Positions 41,833-51,150 of a stretch of 64,000 nucleotides of DNA are shown in pieces. The position numbers were made by a program, and so were the translations under genes. Origin of the DNA: Acetobacter sp. UBA5411. Lineage in GTDB: Bacteria > Pseudomonadota > Alphaproteobacteria > Acetobacterales > Acetobacteraceae. The stretch is from NCBI RefSeq assembly GCF_002409645.1, contig NZ_DHNR01000031.1:227169-291168 (forward strand). The letters are read 5' to 3'. The notes beneath the pieces are model-generated. The model worked only from the letters and a program-made list of their open reading frames with translations. It made no database searches and was not told where the DNA came from. Each line of letters opens with the position of its first letter. Positions within the stretch are counted from its first letter, which is position 1.

Positions 41833-44800
41833 ATGGACGGGTCCGGTCAAGACGAAGCTCAAGACAAGGCGAAGAGCGAGACGATGCGCGAAGGACCTTC
41901 ACCCGATCAGGGAGAGCCTTCCAAGCCGTCCCGAAAGCCCACTATGGGCAGGCGTTTCCTGAAGGGCGCGATGTGGACCGCCACCGCTCTGGTGGGCGTG
42001 TCGCTGCTGGCCGCAGGTGGTCTCATGGCGGCCATGATGGTGGGGCCGGTCAATATCTCCCCGCTGCTCAGGCTCGTCCTGCCGGTCAAGATTGTCGGAG
42101 GCGGCAAGGGGCAGCCTGCCAGAGGACGTCTGGATATAGGCCATGCCTCCCTGCGCTGGACCGGACTGCGGGACGGGTTCGGCTCGCCAGTGCTGCTGGA
42201 ACTCCGCGACGTGACCATTCTCGATTCAACCGGGAAAGTGGCTGACCGGATCGACGCCGGGGCCATTGCGCTGGACGCCTTCCCGCTGTTTCACGGGAGT
42301 CTCTCCGTCACCGATTTCCGCGTGACCGGCGCACACATCGCCCTGCGACGGGACGCCCAGGGTGATGTCGATCTCGATCTTCCCGGTGCATCGTCCGGCG
42401 GCAAGGGCGGCTTTCCCGATATCGACGTTCGCCACCTTCGGCGGTTGACGCTTGCCGGGACGCATGTGGTTTTGACGGACGACCATGACCACAGAACATG
42501 GACCGTCGATCCTCTGGATGCTGCGCTGACGCCGGTCGTGGTGAAGCACCGTCATGGGCTGGTGGGTTCTGTCACGGTCGGTGCGGCGAGCGAGGATGGT
42601 GGCGCTCCGGTCACGGCGCATCTGGTCGCGCAGGGGGCAGTGACGCCGGAAGGGACGTTGCGCTGGCATATCGCGCTTGCCCCGCTGACACCGTCCGGTT
42701 TCGCCAGCTTCGCGCCCGGGCTGGCGACCGTCAGGGTGCCCGTGGGGCTGGCCGGAGACATCACGATGACCTCGGCGGGGCGGGCATGGTACATGCTGCC
42801 GAGCGATGCGCTGGTGAATGTGACTCTCGGCACCGGTGAGATCGATGCCGCCGGGTCCACGCTGTATCCCGCCGAAGGCGATGCGGTGTTGCATATGATA
42901 TTCGGGAAACAGACCGCAGCAGGCTGGCCGGCGCATCTGGACTTGCAGGCCCTGTCCGTGCAGCTGCGTGCGCCACCCGCTCCGGCTGGCAGCGTGACTG
43001 CGCCGCCACCGGAAGCTGTTGTCCCCGCCAGCATGCCGGTCGTTCAAAAAGGCGCTGCGAAAAAAACCAAGGCTAAAAAAACGACTTCCTCAAAGAGCAG
43101 GGCCAAGGACACGGTCAGAGAGGCGCCACCACCGAAGGTTGTCGAGCCGCTTCCGCCCCCTCTGCTGACGGCCAACGGAGCCGTCGACTGGGGAAATATC
43201 GAGAATGCCGGTCTCATGAACGGTGGCGTCAATCTTGCCATGACCCCCGTGCCCTTCACGGAACTCGGCAAATACTGGCCCGCATTGGCTGCGAAGGGTG
43301 CGCGGCGGTGGGTTGGGCGTAACATCACGGCTGGCACGGTCAGGAACACGCAGGTCCATCTGAAGATCGGTTCGGATGATACCGGTGGTTCATCGACGGT
43401 GACCGGTATCTCGGGCGGACTCGATGGCGAAGGGATGGACATTCACTGGCTGCGGCCGATTGCGCCCTTGCATGATGTGGACGCGCATCTGGACGCAACC
43501 AGTCTGAGCACGCTGACGCTGTCTTTCAAACATGGCTGGCAGCCCACGACCCGGACGATGAAGAGCGTCGGAACGACGGGAAGCGGTCGCCTGACCGCGT
43601 TGCCCGGCGGCATGATCATCAGCGGTCTCGACCAGAAGGATCAGACCGGCACCATCATGGTCGGGCTGGCGGGCGATCTGCGTGATCATGTGGCGTTGCT
43701 GTCCGAGCCCCGCCTGCATGTGCTGTCGCGTCACCCTCTGCCGTTCACAAATCCCCGGGGCTATGCGGTGGTGCGTTTCACACTCACCTTGCCACTGGTC
43801 GCCAAGGTTTCGACGGACGATATGACCCTCGATGGCCACGCGCACATGAACCACATCAGCCTTGACCATGTCGCAATGGGAAGAGGTGTAAGCGACGGCA
43901 CGCTGGACACGGATGTGACCATGCATGGCATGAAGCTCGTGGGCAAAGGCGCGTTCAGTCACATTCCGGCAGACGTCAAGGGAGACATTCTGTTCGATCA
44001 GGCGTCGAAAGGGCAGGTGATCGATCATATCGTGACCAATCTGCATCTGACGCCTGACAATCTGGTCGCCGCCGGAATTCCTGTCGCGGACTACATGACG
44101 GGGCGGGGCGAGATGAAGGTGGATTATGCCGCCATAAAAGAGGCGGATGACCGGCTGGCTCTTGATCTCGATCTGCTCAATGCCAGCGTGCATATTCCGC
44201 TCTGGCACAAGGTGCCGGGTCGCGCTGCGACAGTGCATGCCGACTTGCTTCTGGATGGAAGCAATATCGTTGCGGCGACAGATATCCGGGCCAAGGGGCC
44301 TGATCTGAATATCACCGGGGAGGCGCATCTGCCGACGGGACAGTCGCCAGAACTGGTGATTCCCTCCTTTCAGATTGGACGCTCAACCGGCTCGGCCCTG
44401 CTGACGATGCCCACGCGTCCTGCAAAACCTGTTTCCGTGAAGGTGCGGGCCAAGACGCTCGATCTCAGTCCGCTTGTGGAAGGCGATCCAGACAGACCGG
44501 CTTCGCCTGTGAAGGAGACGACCCTGCATGTGCCGGAAGCGGCGAGCGGACGTATCCAGGGGCCTCCGGGACGTCCCTGGCTGATCGATGTGACGGCGGA
44601 TCAGCTCTATTACCGCCATGACCGCACGCTCGGAGGCGTGAAGGCGTTTATCGACCATAACGGCGTGCGTGTGGACAGGATGAAGGTTTCCATTACGGAG
44701 CCTACAGCTGCGCAGGCGGAAATTCTGCCGCTTGGCGACAGTCGCCGGATGACGGTGAATGTGCCTGATTTTGGTGCGCTGCTGAGTCGTCTCGCCGTCA

Positions 44801-45318
44801 CGGATATGGTGGTGGGAGGGCACGCGCAGTTTGAAGGCCGGTTTGACGATACAAAGGCGACGGCTCCCTTCCGGGGGCATCTGAAGCTGTCTCCCTTCAC
44901 CATCCAGCATGCGCCGGGCGCGCTTCTCGTGGCGAGAAGCCTGTCGATTTATGGCTGGCTCAACTCCAAGGATACCTCCAGATTTGAGGTGACGCGTTTC
45001 GAGATGCCGGTGACGTTCGCGGATGGCGTGATGCATATCCACGATGGCCGGGCTGGAAACGGTGCGCTCGGAGCGACGCTGGAAGGGCCGGTCAATCTCG
45101 ACAAAGGGACGCTCAATCTGTCGGGCACCATCGTGCCCGCTTTCGCGATCAACGCCATTCCCGGAGAGATACCGGCTTTGGGCAAGCTCCTGTCGCCGGA
45201 AAAAGGGGGCGGATTGCTGGCGGTGAAATTCTCGCTGGACGGCAAGATCGACAAACCGGATTTTTCTGTCAGTCCTCTGACCATCCTGCTGCCCGGCGTG
45301 CTGCGGAATCTGTTTTAG
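41833..45318 (+). CDS. Giant AsmA-like (DUF3971/YhdP-type) envelope protein
   Basis: A 1161-residue protein anchored by one N-terminal membrane helix (about residues 43-70) with a charged, Pro-rich cytoplasmic tail before it. The long periplasmic part is a repetitive beta-rich structure, including VTDFRVTGAHIAL, LRADVTILD-like strands and a C-terminal AsmA_2-like section (LKLSPFTIQHAPGALLVARSLSIYG, GTIVPAFAINAIPGEIPALG). A Lys/Ala/Pro-rich linker lies near residue 410. This matches the YhdP/TamB/AsmA group thought to carry phospholipid between membranes. A half copy of the dispersed repeat follows the stop. Confidence 0.85.
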   Translation: MDGSGQDEAQDKAKSETMREGPSPDQGEPSKPSRKPTMGRRFLKGAMWTATALVGVSLLAAGGLMAAMMVGPVNISPLLRLVLPVKIVGGGKGQPARGRLDIGHASLRWTGLRDGFGSPVLLELRDVTILDSTGKVADRIDAGAIALDAFPLFHGSLSVTDFRVTGAHIALRRDAQGDVDLDLPGASSGGKGGFPDIDVRHLRRLTLAGTHVVLTDDHDHRTWTVDPLDAALTPVVVKHRHGLVGSVTVGAASEDGGAPVTAHLVAQGAVTPEGTLRWHIALAPLTPSGFASFAPGLATVRVPVGLAGDITMTSAGRAWYMLPSDALVNVTLGTGEIDAAGSTLYPAEGDAVLHMIFGKQTAAGWPAHLDLQALSVQLRAPPAPAGSVTAPPPEAVVPASMPVVQKGAAKKTKAKKTTSSKSRAKDTVREAPPPKVVEPLPPPLLTANGAVDWGNIENAGLMNGGVNLAMTPVPFTELGKYWPALAAKGARRWVGRNITAGTVRNTQVHLKIGSDDTGGSSTVTGISGGLDGEGMDIHWLRPIAPLHDVDAHLDATSLSTLTLSFKHGWQPTTRTMKSVGTTGSGRLTALPGGMIISGLDQKDQTGTIMVGLAGDLRDHVALLSEPRLHVLSRHPLPFTNPRGYAVVRFTLTLPLVAKVSTDDMTLDGHAHMNHISLDHVAMGRGVSDGTLDTDVTMHGMKLVGKGAFSHIPADVKGDILFDQASKGQVIDHIVTNLHLTPDNLVAAGIPVADYMTGRGEMKVDYAAIKEADDRLALDLDLLNASVHIPLWHKVPGRAATVHADLLLDGSNIVAATDIRAKGPDLNITGEAHLPTGQSPELVIPSFQIGRSTGSALLTMPTRPAKPVSVKVRAKTLDLSPLVEGDPDRPASPVKETTLHVPEAASGRIQGPPGRPWLIDVTADQLYYRHDRTLGGVKAFIDHNGVRVDRMKVSITEPTAAQAEILPLGDSRRMTVNVPDFGALLSRLAVTDMVVGGHAQFEGRFDDTKATAPFRGHLKLSPFTIQHAPGALLVARSLSIYGWLNSKDTSRFEVTRFEMPVTFADGVMHIHDGRAGNGALGATLEGPVNLDKGTLNLSGTIVPAFAINAIPGEIPALGKLLSPEKGGGLLAVKFSLDGKIDKPDFSVSPLTILLPGVLRNLF

Positions 45319-45321
45319 AAA

Positions 45322-45358
45322 GCCGCCTTTTTGAAAAAAGGCGGCACCCAGAAACATT
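45322..45358. repeat. Half copy of the dispersed repeat, inverted; also terminator-like
   Basis: GCCGCCTTTTT and AAAAAAGGCGGC form a hairpin (45322-45345), followed by ACCCAGAAAC. Read on the minus strand this equals the left half (outer arm plus first hairpin) of the repeat at 30076. It starts 4 bp after the AsmA-like stop and can serve as its terminator. Confidence 0.75.
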
Positions 45359-45520
45359 TGCTGATTCTTCTGGATGCGTTTGAGAGAAACGGTTTGCGGT
45401 GAGCATTCTTCATGAGAGGGTCTCTTTGCCCTGTCGGGTCGGCGTGCCTATATGTCCCCACAGTGAATGATAACGGTGCGGACAGACACGCCGGTTCGCA
45501 TGCAGGAGAAGGAGCAGATC

Positions 45521-46501
45521 ATGTCGGAAACACAGGACAGATCGAAGAATCAGGTGCCGGTCACGGTGCTGACGGGCTTTCTCGGTGCGGGAAAGACCAC
45601 GCTGCTCAACCATATTCTCACGGCGGAACATGGCCGGAAATATGCCGTCGTCATCAACGAGTTCGGAGAGCTCGGTGTTGATAACGATCTCGTCGTGGAT
45701 GCCGATGAGGAAGTGTTCGAGATGAACAACGGCTGCATCTGCTGCACGGTGCGCGGCGATCTGATCCGTATTCTTGGCAGTCTGATGAAGCGTCGTACGA
45801 AATTCGACGGCATTATTGTCGAGACCACCGGACTGGCCGACCCTGCTCCGGTTGCGCAGACCTTCTTTGTGGATGAGGAAGTGCGGGACAAGACCCGTCT
45901 CGACGCCGTTGTGACCGTGGTAGACGCCTACAACGTGCTTCAGACGCTGGAAGAAAGCCCGGAAGCCGTGCACCAGATCGCTTTTGCGGATGTGATTATC
46001 CTCAACAAGACCGATCTTGTGGATGAAGCGAAGCTTACTGAAATCGAGGCGAACATCCGTCAGATCAACGCCTATGTGAAGATTCATCCTGCCGTGCGCG
46101 GCAATGTTCCGCTTACGGACGTGCTTGATCAGGGCGGGTTCGATCTTCAGCGTGCGCTGGAATATGAGCCGGACTTTCTGGAAAACACCGAGCACTCCCA
46201 CGAAGAAGACGTGACCAGCATGTCCTTCTCCGTGAGCGAACCGATTGATGAGGCCCGCTTCCATGCCTGGATCAGCGCCCTGTTGCAGGAGCAGGGTGCG
46301 GACATTCTGCGCTCAAAAGGGATTCTGAACTTTGCTGGTCATAACGACCGTTATGCATTTCAGGCTGTCCACATGATGGCGGATGGTGATTTCATCGGGC
46401 CGTGGAAAGACGGTGAAAAGAAGGAATCCCGACTGGTGTTTATTGGTCGCAACCTGAACCGTCCGCGGCTGCGTCGTGGTTTTGAAAGCTGCCGGGCCTG
46501 A
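45521..46501 (+). CDS. COG0523/CobW-type metal-chaperone GTPase
   Basis: A 326-residue G3E GTPase. Walker A is TGFLGAGKTT (about 18-27), the metal site CxCC is GCICCTVRGD (about 71-80), Walker B/switch IVETTGLADPAP and the guanine motif NKTD follow, and a CobW C-terminal domain ends the protein. A short His/Glu run (EHSHEED) lies before that domain. Such proteins load zinc or cobalt onto client enzymes. The ATG at 45521 has GGAG upstream. The next gene, 38 bp on, encodes a WD40 protein. No Zur box was seen upstream. Confidence 0.9.
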   Translation: MSETQDRSKNQVPVTVLTGFLGAGKTTLLNHILTAEHGRKYAVVINEFGELGVDNDLVVDADEEVFEMNNGCICCTVRGDLIRILGSLMKRRTKFDGIIVETTGLADPAPVAQTFFVDEEVRDKTRLDAVVTVVDAYNVLQTLEESPEAVHQIAFADVIILNKTDLVDEAKLTEIEANIRQINAYVKIHPAVRGNVPLTDVLDQGGFDLQRALEYEPDFLENTEHSHEEDVTSMSFSVSEPIDEARFHAWISALLQEQGADILRSKGILNFAGHNDRYAFQAVHMMADGDFIGPWKDGEKKESRLVFIGRNLNRPRLRRGFESCRA

Positions 46502-46539
46502 TTGGCCTTTTCATATAGAAATTGATGGAAGAGGTCAGG

Positions 46540-47592
46540 ATGAGCGACAAGACGACACTCCCCGGAATTGTTGGAGAACGGGGAGCGGAACAGACTGTCG
46601 AAGGGCATATCACCGCCTGCTGCGCGTCACGCGACAATAGCCATTTCGCATTCGCCACAGGGGAGGGTGATCTGCTGATCGCGCCTCGTGCAACGATCCG
46701 CGATACGGCGACGTGGACAACCGTTCAGGCGCATGACGGGCCGGTTCTGGGTCTTTCCCCGGATGTGACGGGTTCAGGTTTTCTGTCCGGTGGTGAAGAC
46801 TGTCGTCTGAAGCGGACAGTTGGTGCTGCTTCCGAGGAACTGGCGAAAAGTCGTCGCTGGATCGAGCATGTCGCCTGCTGGAGTGACGGTCGCAAGGGAA
46901 CCATCGCGTTTGTCTCTGGCAAGGAAGTCCATCTTCGTGACGCGGATGGCACGACCGCTCTACGCACGCTGGAACACCCTTCGACGGTCTCCGGCATTGT
47001 GTTCGACGCCAAAGGCAAGCGGATTGCTGCCTCCCACTACAATGGCGCGTCCCTGTGGTTCGTGAATTCGAAAGACAGCGCAGCGAAAGTCTATGAGTGG
47101 AAAGGTAGCCATATCGGCATTGCGATCCATCCCGGCGGCGAGGCGCTGATTACGTCCATGCAGGAAAATGATCTGCATGGCTGGCGTCTGTCGGATGGGC
47201 ACAACATGCGCATGAGCGGCTACCCGACCAAGGTGATGTCGCTGGCCTTCACCAGAAACGGTAAGTGGTTGGCGACCAGCGGGGCGGACAGTGTGATCCT
47301 GTGGCCATTCTTCAATGGTGGTCCGATGGGCAAGCCACCGTCTGAGCTGCCGGGCATTCCGGGCGTGCTGTGCACACGGGTGGCGACCCATCCGCAGCAG
47401 GACATTGTCGTAGCGGGGTTCGCTGACGGCACGGTTTTGATGATGGATCAGGTGTCCGAGCGTGTGCTGCCGGTCTGTTCCGCCGGAGGCGGCTCCGTCA
47501 CGGCGCTGGCTTTCAGTGCGGATGGTTGCATTCTTGGATACGGAACGGAAGACGGGCGCGTTGGTGTCGTGGATCTGACAGCCCCGGAGTGA
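46540..47592 (+). CDS. WD40-repeat beta-propeller protein
   Basis: A 350-residue cytosolic protein without signal peptide, built of repeated WD40 blades: VQAHDGPVLGLSPDVTGSGFLSGGEDCRLK, VMSLAFTRNGKWLATSGADSVILW and VTALAFSADGCILGYGTEDGRVGVVDL are clear units. WD40 propellers are scaffolds for protein partners. The gene follows the COG0523 GTPase on the same strand, and this GTPase/WD40 pairing is known from other alphaproteobacteria, so the two proteins may act together in metal handling (inference). ATG 46540 is chosen for its AGAGGTCAGG leader. Confidence 0.82.
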   Translation: MSDKTTLPGIVGERGAEQTVEGHITACCASRDNSHFAFATGEGDLLIAPRATIRDTATWTTVQAHDGPVLGLSPDVTGSGFLSGGEDCRLKRTVGAASEELAKSRRWIEHVACWSDGRKGTIAFVSGKEVHLRDADGTTALRTLEHPSTVSGIVFDAKGKRIAASHYNGASLWFVNSKDSAAKVYEWKGSHIGIAIHPGGEALITSMQENDLHGWRLSDGHNMRMSGYPTKVMSLAFTRNGKWLATSGADSVILWPFFNGGPMGKPPSELPGIPGVLCTRVATHPQQDIVVAGFADGTVLMMDQVSERVLPVCSAGGGSVTALAFSADGCILGYGTEDGRVGVVDLTAPE

Positions 47593-47607
47593 AAACGGGC
47601 CTTGGTC

Positions 47608-47643
47608 TGATTGCGGGGACTGACGTGAGAGACCCCGCAGTCA
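47608..47643. other. Stem-loop in gap after WD40 gene; possible sRNA region
   Basis: TGATTGCGGGG (47608-47618) pairs with CCCCGCAGTCA (47633-47643) with one G-T pair. It starts 15 bp after the WD40 stop but has no T-tract. The gap 47593-47904 has no gene apart from the terminator at 47852, so a short transcript between the two hairpins is possible. Confidence 0.35.
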
Positions 47644-47851
47644 TGCCTCGCTGCTTTATCCGCGCGATCGACAGATGTCGCTTTGTTGGCTGGGTGACGG
47701 AAGTTTTTAGAACAAGTTCCAGCGGTTTCTGTTCGGACCGTTGATCTCTGCGATGTGAGAGCATGTGCGCTCCATCGCTCAGAGTCAGCGCGCCCTCAGC
47801 GAGGTGTGCTAACTGATGAAGCTGTCGTGTGAAACCACATCCGGAAATGAC

Positions 47852-47876
47852 AAAGGCCACCTTGCGGTGGCCTTTT
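47852..47876. terminator. Bidirectional intrinsic terminator
   Basis: AAAGGCCACC and GGTGGCCTTT (47852-47875) form a perfect 10-bp stem with a TTGC loop; T-tracts are present in both directions. It lies between the WD40 gene and the converging tRNA-Gly gene. Confidence 0.9.
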
Positions 47877-47904
47877 GTATCCGCTTGATTTTTCTGAGAA
47901 AATC

Positions 47905-47979
47905 TGGAGCGGGCGATGGGATTCGAACCCACGACCCCAACCTTGGCAAGGTTGTGCTCTACCCCTGAGCTACGCCCGC
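47905..47979 (-). tRNA. tRNA-Gly (anticodon GCC)
   Basis: On the minus strand GCGGGCG opens the acceptor stem, pairing with CGCCCGC, followed by T and an encoded CCA. The D-arm is TAGCTCAGGGGTAGAGCA, the anticodon loop CTTGCCAAG gives GCC, and the T-arm has GGTTCGAATCC. Length is 75 with CCA. Confidence 0.97.
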
Positions 47980-48098
47980 TTCGTCTGCGATGAGCGGTGA
48001 TTTAAAGCAGGTTTCCGCACTGTGCAAGCCCTTCAGCACAGATTTTTCACAAAATTTTCTGCACCGAAACACCAGCAACGGAAGACCCGCAAAAATCC

Positions 48099-48799
48099 TC
48101 AGATTCCGGGAAGTTCGTTAGCCGTCACGACTCTCCAGACTCCGTCGTGACATTCCAGAATCGTCAGCGAAAGATTCTGAATCGAGAAATGCAGCGCTGT
48201 ATCCGCGTCAATCTTCAGCGCATGCGCCAGTGCCGCGCGGATGGCCCGCCATGACTTACAACGACCATGTCCCGTTTCGCATGATGCGCAGCAAGTGTGC
48301 TCAGCGTATGTCCGACCCGTTGGCAGACATCGACCATGTTCTCTCCGCCCGGCGGACGTTCTTCGCCTGAAAGCGGCCAGAAATAGTGAGGCTCATGCTC
48401 AAGTTTTTTCGGGAATTCGGCGTGTGGCAGACCCTGCCATTCGCCCAGTTCCTGCTCAAGAAACCCCGGTTCGACCGTCAGGGGACGTTCGCCATAACCC
48501 GCATTCTGGATGGCTTGCGCCGTGCGCTGGGTGCGGGACAAGGGTGTTACAAACCAGAGCGCATCGGAAGGCAGGCGTCGGGCCAGCGCCTCATACATTG
48601 GCTGCTGCGCCACGAGACTTTCCGGGCAGAGCGGAACATCCATCGTGCCATACATCATGGCGCGGGCATTCTGTTCCACGAGAGCGTGACGGATCAGCCA
48701 GAAGCGGGTGACGCCTTTTTCAAGCCGGGGCGCGTCGAGAAAATTGCCCTGATTTTTCTGCTCTTCAGGGCATGCGTCCAGGACGGCTGAAGCCATCAT
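48099..48799 (-). pseudogene. Histidine phosphatase family gene with a frameshift near its 3' end
   Basis: The frame from 48799 encodes a phosphoglycerate-mutase-like fold: FWLIRHALVEQNAR (catalytic RH), ELGEWQGLPH and MVVVSHGG (second His). After SHGG the frame reads PSARHWRMR and stops at 48215. In the next frame the family continues without a gap as IRAALAHALKIDADTALHF and further to a stop at 48099. A single missing base at about 48245 (after GGCGGG on the minus strand) explains this. It is either a recent mutation or a sequencing indel. Catalytic residues are all before the break. The ATG overlaps the stop of the PLP-fold gene upstream. Confidence 0.85.
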
Positions 48800-50973
48800 T
48801 TTTCTCCATTCTGTTGTGACAGGCTGCGCGCCGGAGCCGGAACGGACAGGGTGGCGGGCGCGTAGGTCGGCAGCGGGTCATAGCGCGCAATCCGTTCCCA
48901 GTGATGACAAATCAGGGAAATTTTTGCGAGAATCATGCGGGCATCGGCAATTTCCCGCGCCAGTCGGACTTCCGTGCTCAGATTGGCGTGAATCGGCTCG
49001 CCGGATACAAGGCGGGCTCCAGCTGAAATTCTCAGGGCGCCAGCCTTTTCACCACCCAGCGCCGTGCTGGGCACCCCGACTGGCTGGCCGATGTGACAGA
49101 GCAGGCCAGCCACTTCGCTTTCACGCTCCAGTTCATCAGGACCGAAAACAGGTCTGAGGTCAGCGTTCAGCCAATGATAGAGCTGGCGGGCCTTTTCAAG
49201 CTCAAGCGGAATGAACTCATCTGCTGCGCCCTGACCCGGAGCACGGGCCAGAAAACTCAGGATAGTGGTCATGTCATCCCACGAGTCCGGCAGGGAAGCC
49301 CGCACGGGAATCGGTGCCTCCAGCAGCAGCACGTCGGGACACTGCGCCATGGCTTCTCTGACGCCGGACAGGAAACGCTCAAGACGCCAGCGCACTTCCA
49401 GCGACGGAATACTGGTCAGCGCTTCCATTTCGGCCAGAGCTGCAGCCCAGCGCAGAATAAGGCCGTGATTCACCACGTCCGAGAGACCTCGGGTGGCCTT
49501 GCATTCAGGCCATTCGCCGCAGCCTGCATAGGCTTTCAGACCGATAGGGAGAGGATCGTGATCGAGACGCGTTCTCCATTCTTCAGGCAGCAACAGTGCG
49601 CCGCAGAAGGGCGGTCCCGTGAAGAATTTTGATCCTGTGATCATCACGGCGCGTCCGGCCTGAATCCAGCCGCCGATCCGTGACGGCATCAGACGGGCCT
49701 GACAGGCATCCACGACAATGTCGCAATCCTGTCTAAACTCACGAGAGAAAGTCTCCAGCACCGTTTCATTGGGAGCCAGAAGCCCAGTCTTGGACAGGTC
49801 CAGTTGATGCAGCAGCACATGACGACCTGCCCGAATCGCCCGCTCCATATGGGCCCGGCATTCTTGCGTCAGAATGGCTTCATCCACTTCGCTTCCGTCC
49901 GGAGTCCGCAGGCGGACGTCCTCGACGGCATCTTCAGCGATTGGCCCGAAGCCTTCGATGGACTGACCACGCGGAACATGCGGACTGCGGGCCGTATCGG
50001 CTGCAAAATGCCGACCGGCCGCAGCCAGAGGAACGCCTCGTCCGGTTTCTTCCGGCGCAATGAGAATATTGGTGACCGGTTTTCGCGCCGGATTCATTTC
50101 CGCGATGGCCAGCGCGGCCAGTTCGCAGTCGGTCCCGGAGGGCGCGAGGATGACGCGCTGGCCATCGGGCAGGCCATAATACTGCGCCAGCCTGTGGCGC
50201 ACGTTCCCGGCAGCTTCAAGAAGCATTGAATGGCTACAATCGTATAGCAACGCCCGTTGCAGCCGAATCCGGACTTGCTCTGCTGCGGCAAAACCGCGTT
50301 CTGAAACGGAGGAGGCTGTGGATGAGGCGAAAGTCGCGGCCCAGGGACGTGGCCGATGCGAACAGCCGTAATGGTTGAGGCCATTGCGGGGATCAAGCTG
50401 GAGTCGCGCGTCCCCTCCGGCCGCCATCAGCACTTCCAGCGGTCCGATGAGGGGCCATGTCTTGGTCAGCCATGAGTAAAGTGATTCAAAAAGTGGGAGA
50501 GAGGGTGTCGCAGAACGTGTCTTCTCTGATGGGAGGTAGGTTTTCAGCGTTTCCCATATTTCCATGAGAGTGGCCGGGGAGGGCGGCTGGCCACCCCCCA
50601 TAAGACTGACCCAGGTCGGAGGCGAAGCACTTTTTCCTGCCCCTTCATCAAGAGCCTCGAACAGCGCCGCTGTTCGGGCTGCGGCAAAACTGGCTTTCAG
50701 CAGGAGCGGGACAGAAGGCTGCGTTTCTTCCCTGCACTGAATGTCTTCAAAAAGAAGAGCCAGTTCCAGGCCGTGACGGATGATCCACGCCGGTCCCGTC
50801 CGGAGAGTTCTGTCCGGAAAGGTGAGGCGCATTCGGTCTGGTGTGTTTCCGCTGATCTCGAAGAAGGAAGTGCAATTTCCTGCCACAATTTCGACGCACG
50901 TTTCTTCCGCCACACAACGAAGATCTGGTCGTTTAAGGAAATCAAATACTGCGATGGCGGACGAGCGTGCCAA
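48796..50973 (-). CDS. Large PLP-fold (class V aminotransferase-like) protein with unknown N-terminal domain
   Basis: Up to 725 residues. The second half has features of a fold-type I PLP enzyme: LAPSGTDCELAALAI near 276-290, an Asp-based segment IVVDACQARL near 419-428 and the candidate Schiff-base Lys 449 in MITGSKFFTGPPFCG. The first 200 residues and the segment NHYGCSHRPRPWAATFASST do not match a family I recognise. The C-terminal region (about 600-700) has a small-domain-like ALRISAGARLV segment. The TTG at 50973 has AGGA 12 bases upstream; GTG 50886 or ATG 50832 are alternatives. It is coupled to a histidine phosphatase gene by a 4-bp overlap. Reaction unknown. Confidence 0.65.
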   Translation of the reverse strand: MARSSAIAVFDFLKRPDLRCVAEETCVEIVAGNCTSFFEISGNTPDRMRLTFPDRTLRTGPAWIIRHGLELALLFEDIQCREETQPSVPLLLKASFAAARTAALFEALDEGAGKSASPPTWVSLMGGGQPPSPATLMEIWETLKTYLPSEKTRSATPSLPLFESLYSWLTKTWPLIGPLEVLMAAGGDARLQLDPRNGLNHYGCSHRPRPWAATFASSTASSVSERGFAAAEQVRIRLQRALLYDCSHSMLLEAAGNVRHRLAQYYGLPDGQRVILAPSGTDCELAALAIAEMNPARKPVTNILIAPEETGRGVPLAAAGRHFAADTARSPHVPRGQSIEGFGPIAEDAVEDVRLRTPDGSEVDEAILTQECRAHMERAIRAGRHVLLHQLDLSKTGLLAPNETVLETFSREFRQDCDIVVDACQARLMPSRIGGWIQAGRAVMITGSKFFTGPPFCGALLLPEEWRTRLDHDPLPIGLKAYAGCGEWPECKATRGLSDVVNHGLILRWAAALAEMEALTSIPSLEVRWRLERFLSGVREAMAQCPDVLLLEAPIPVRASLPDSWDDMTTILSFLARAPGQGAADEFIPLELEKARQLYHWLNADLRPVFGPDELERESEVAGLLCHIGQPVGVPSTALGGEKAGALRISAGARLVSGEPIHANLSTEVRLAREIADARMILAKISLICHHWERIARYDPLPTYAPATLSVPAPARSLSQQNGEK

Positions 50974-51150
50974 TATGAGAGCATCCTGTTGCCGTTAAAT
51001 GAACATCAAGAGTGCCATAACTATGGTTAATCCGATACTCAGACGTATTGTATGTTGTAACAGATGCGTGACGTGTCGTGCTGGCAGTACCGGCCAGCCT
51101 TCGCTATAGGTTGTAGTGCCCCTGTAAGGCACTCGAAACGGGATGATTTG

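Noticed and set aside
39842..41833. 663-codon open frame on the plus strand opposite glnE
   Set aside because: It lies entirely antisense to a clear glnE with two nucleotidyltransferase motifs; its composition is typical of a GC-rich shadow frame and it has no recognisable domain.
45319..45520. Zur box in front of the COG0523 gene
   Set aside because: No palindrome resembling TGTTATA-N-TATAACA was found; only AATGATAACG-like half matches occur.
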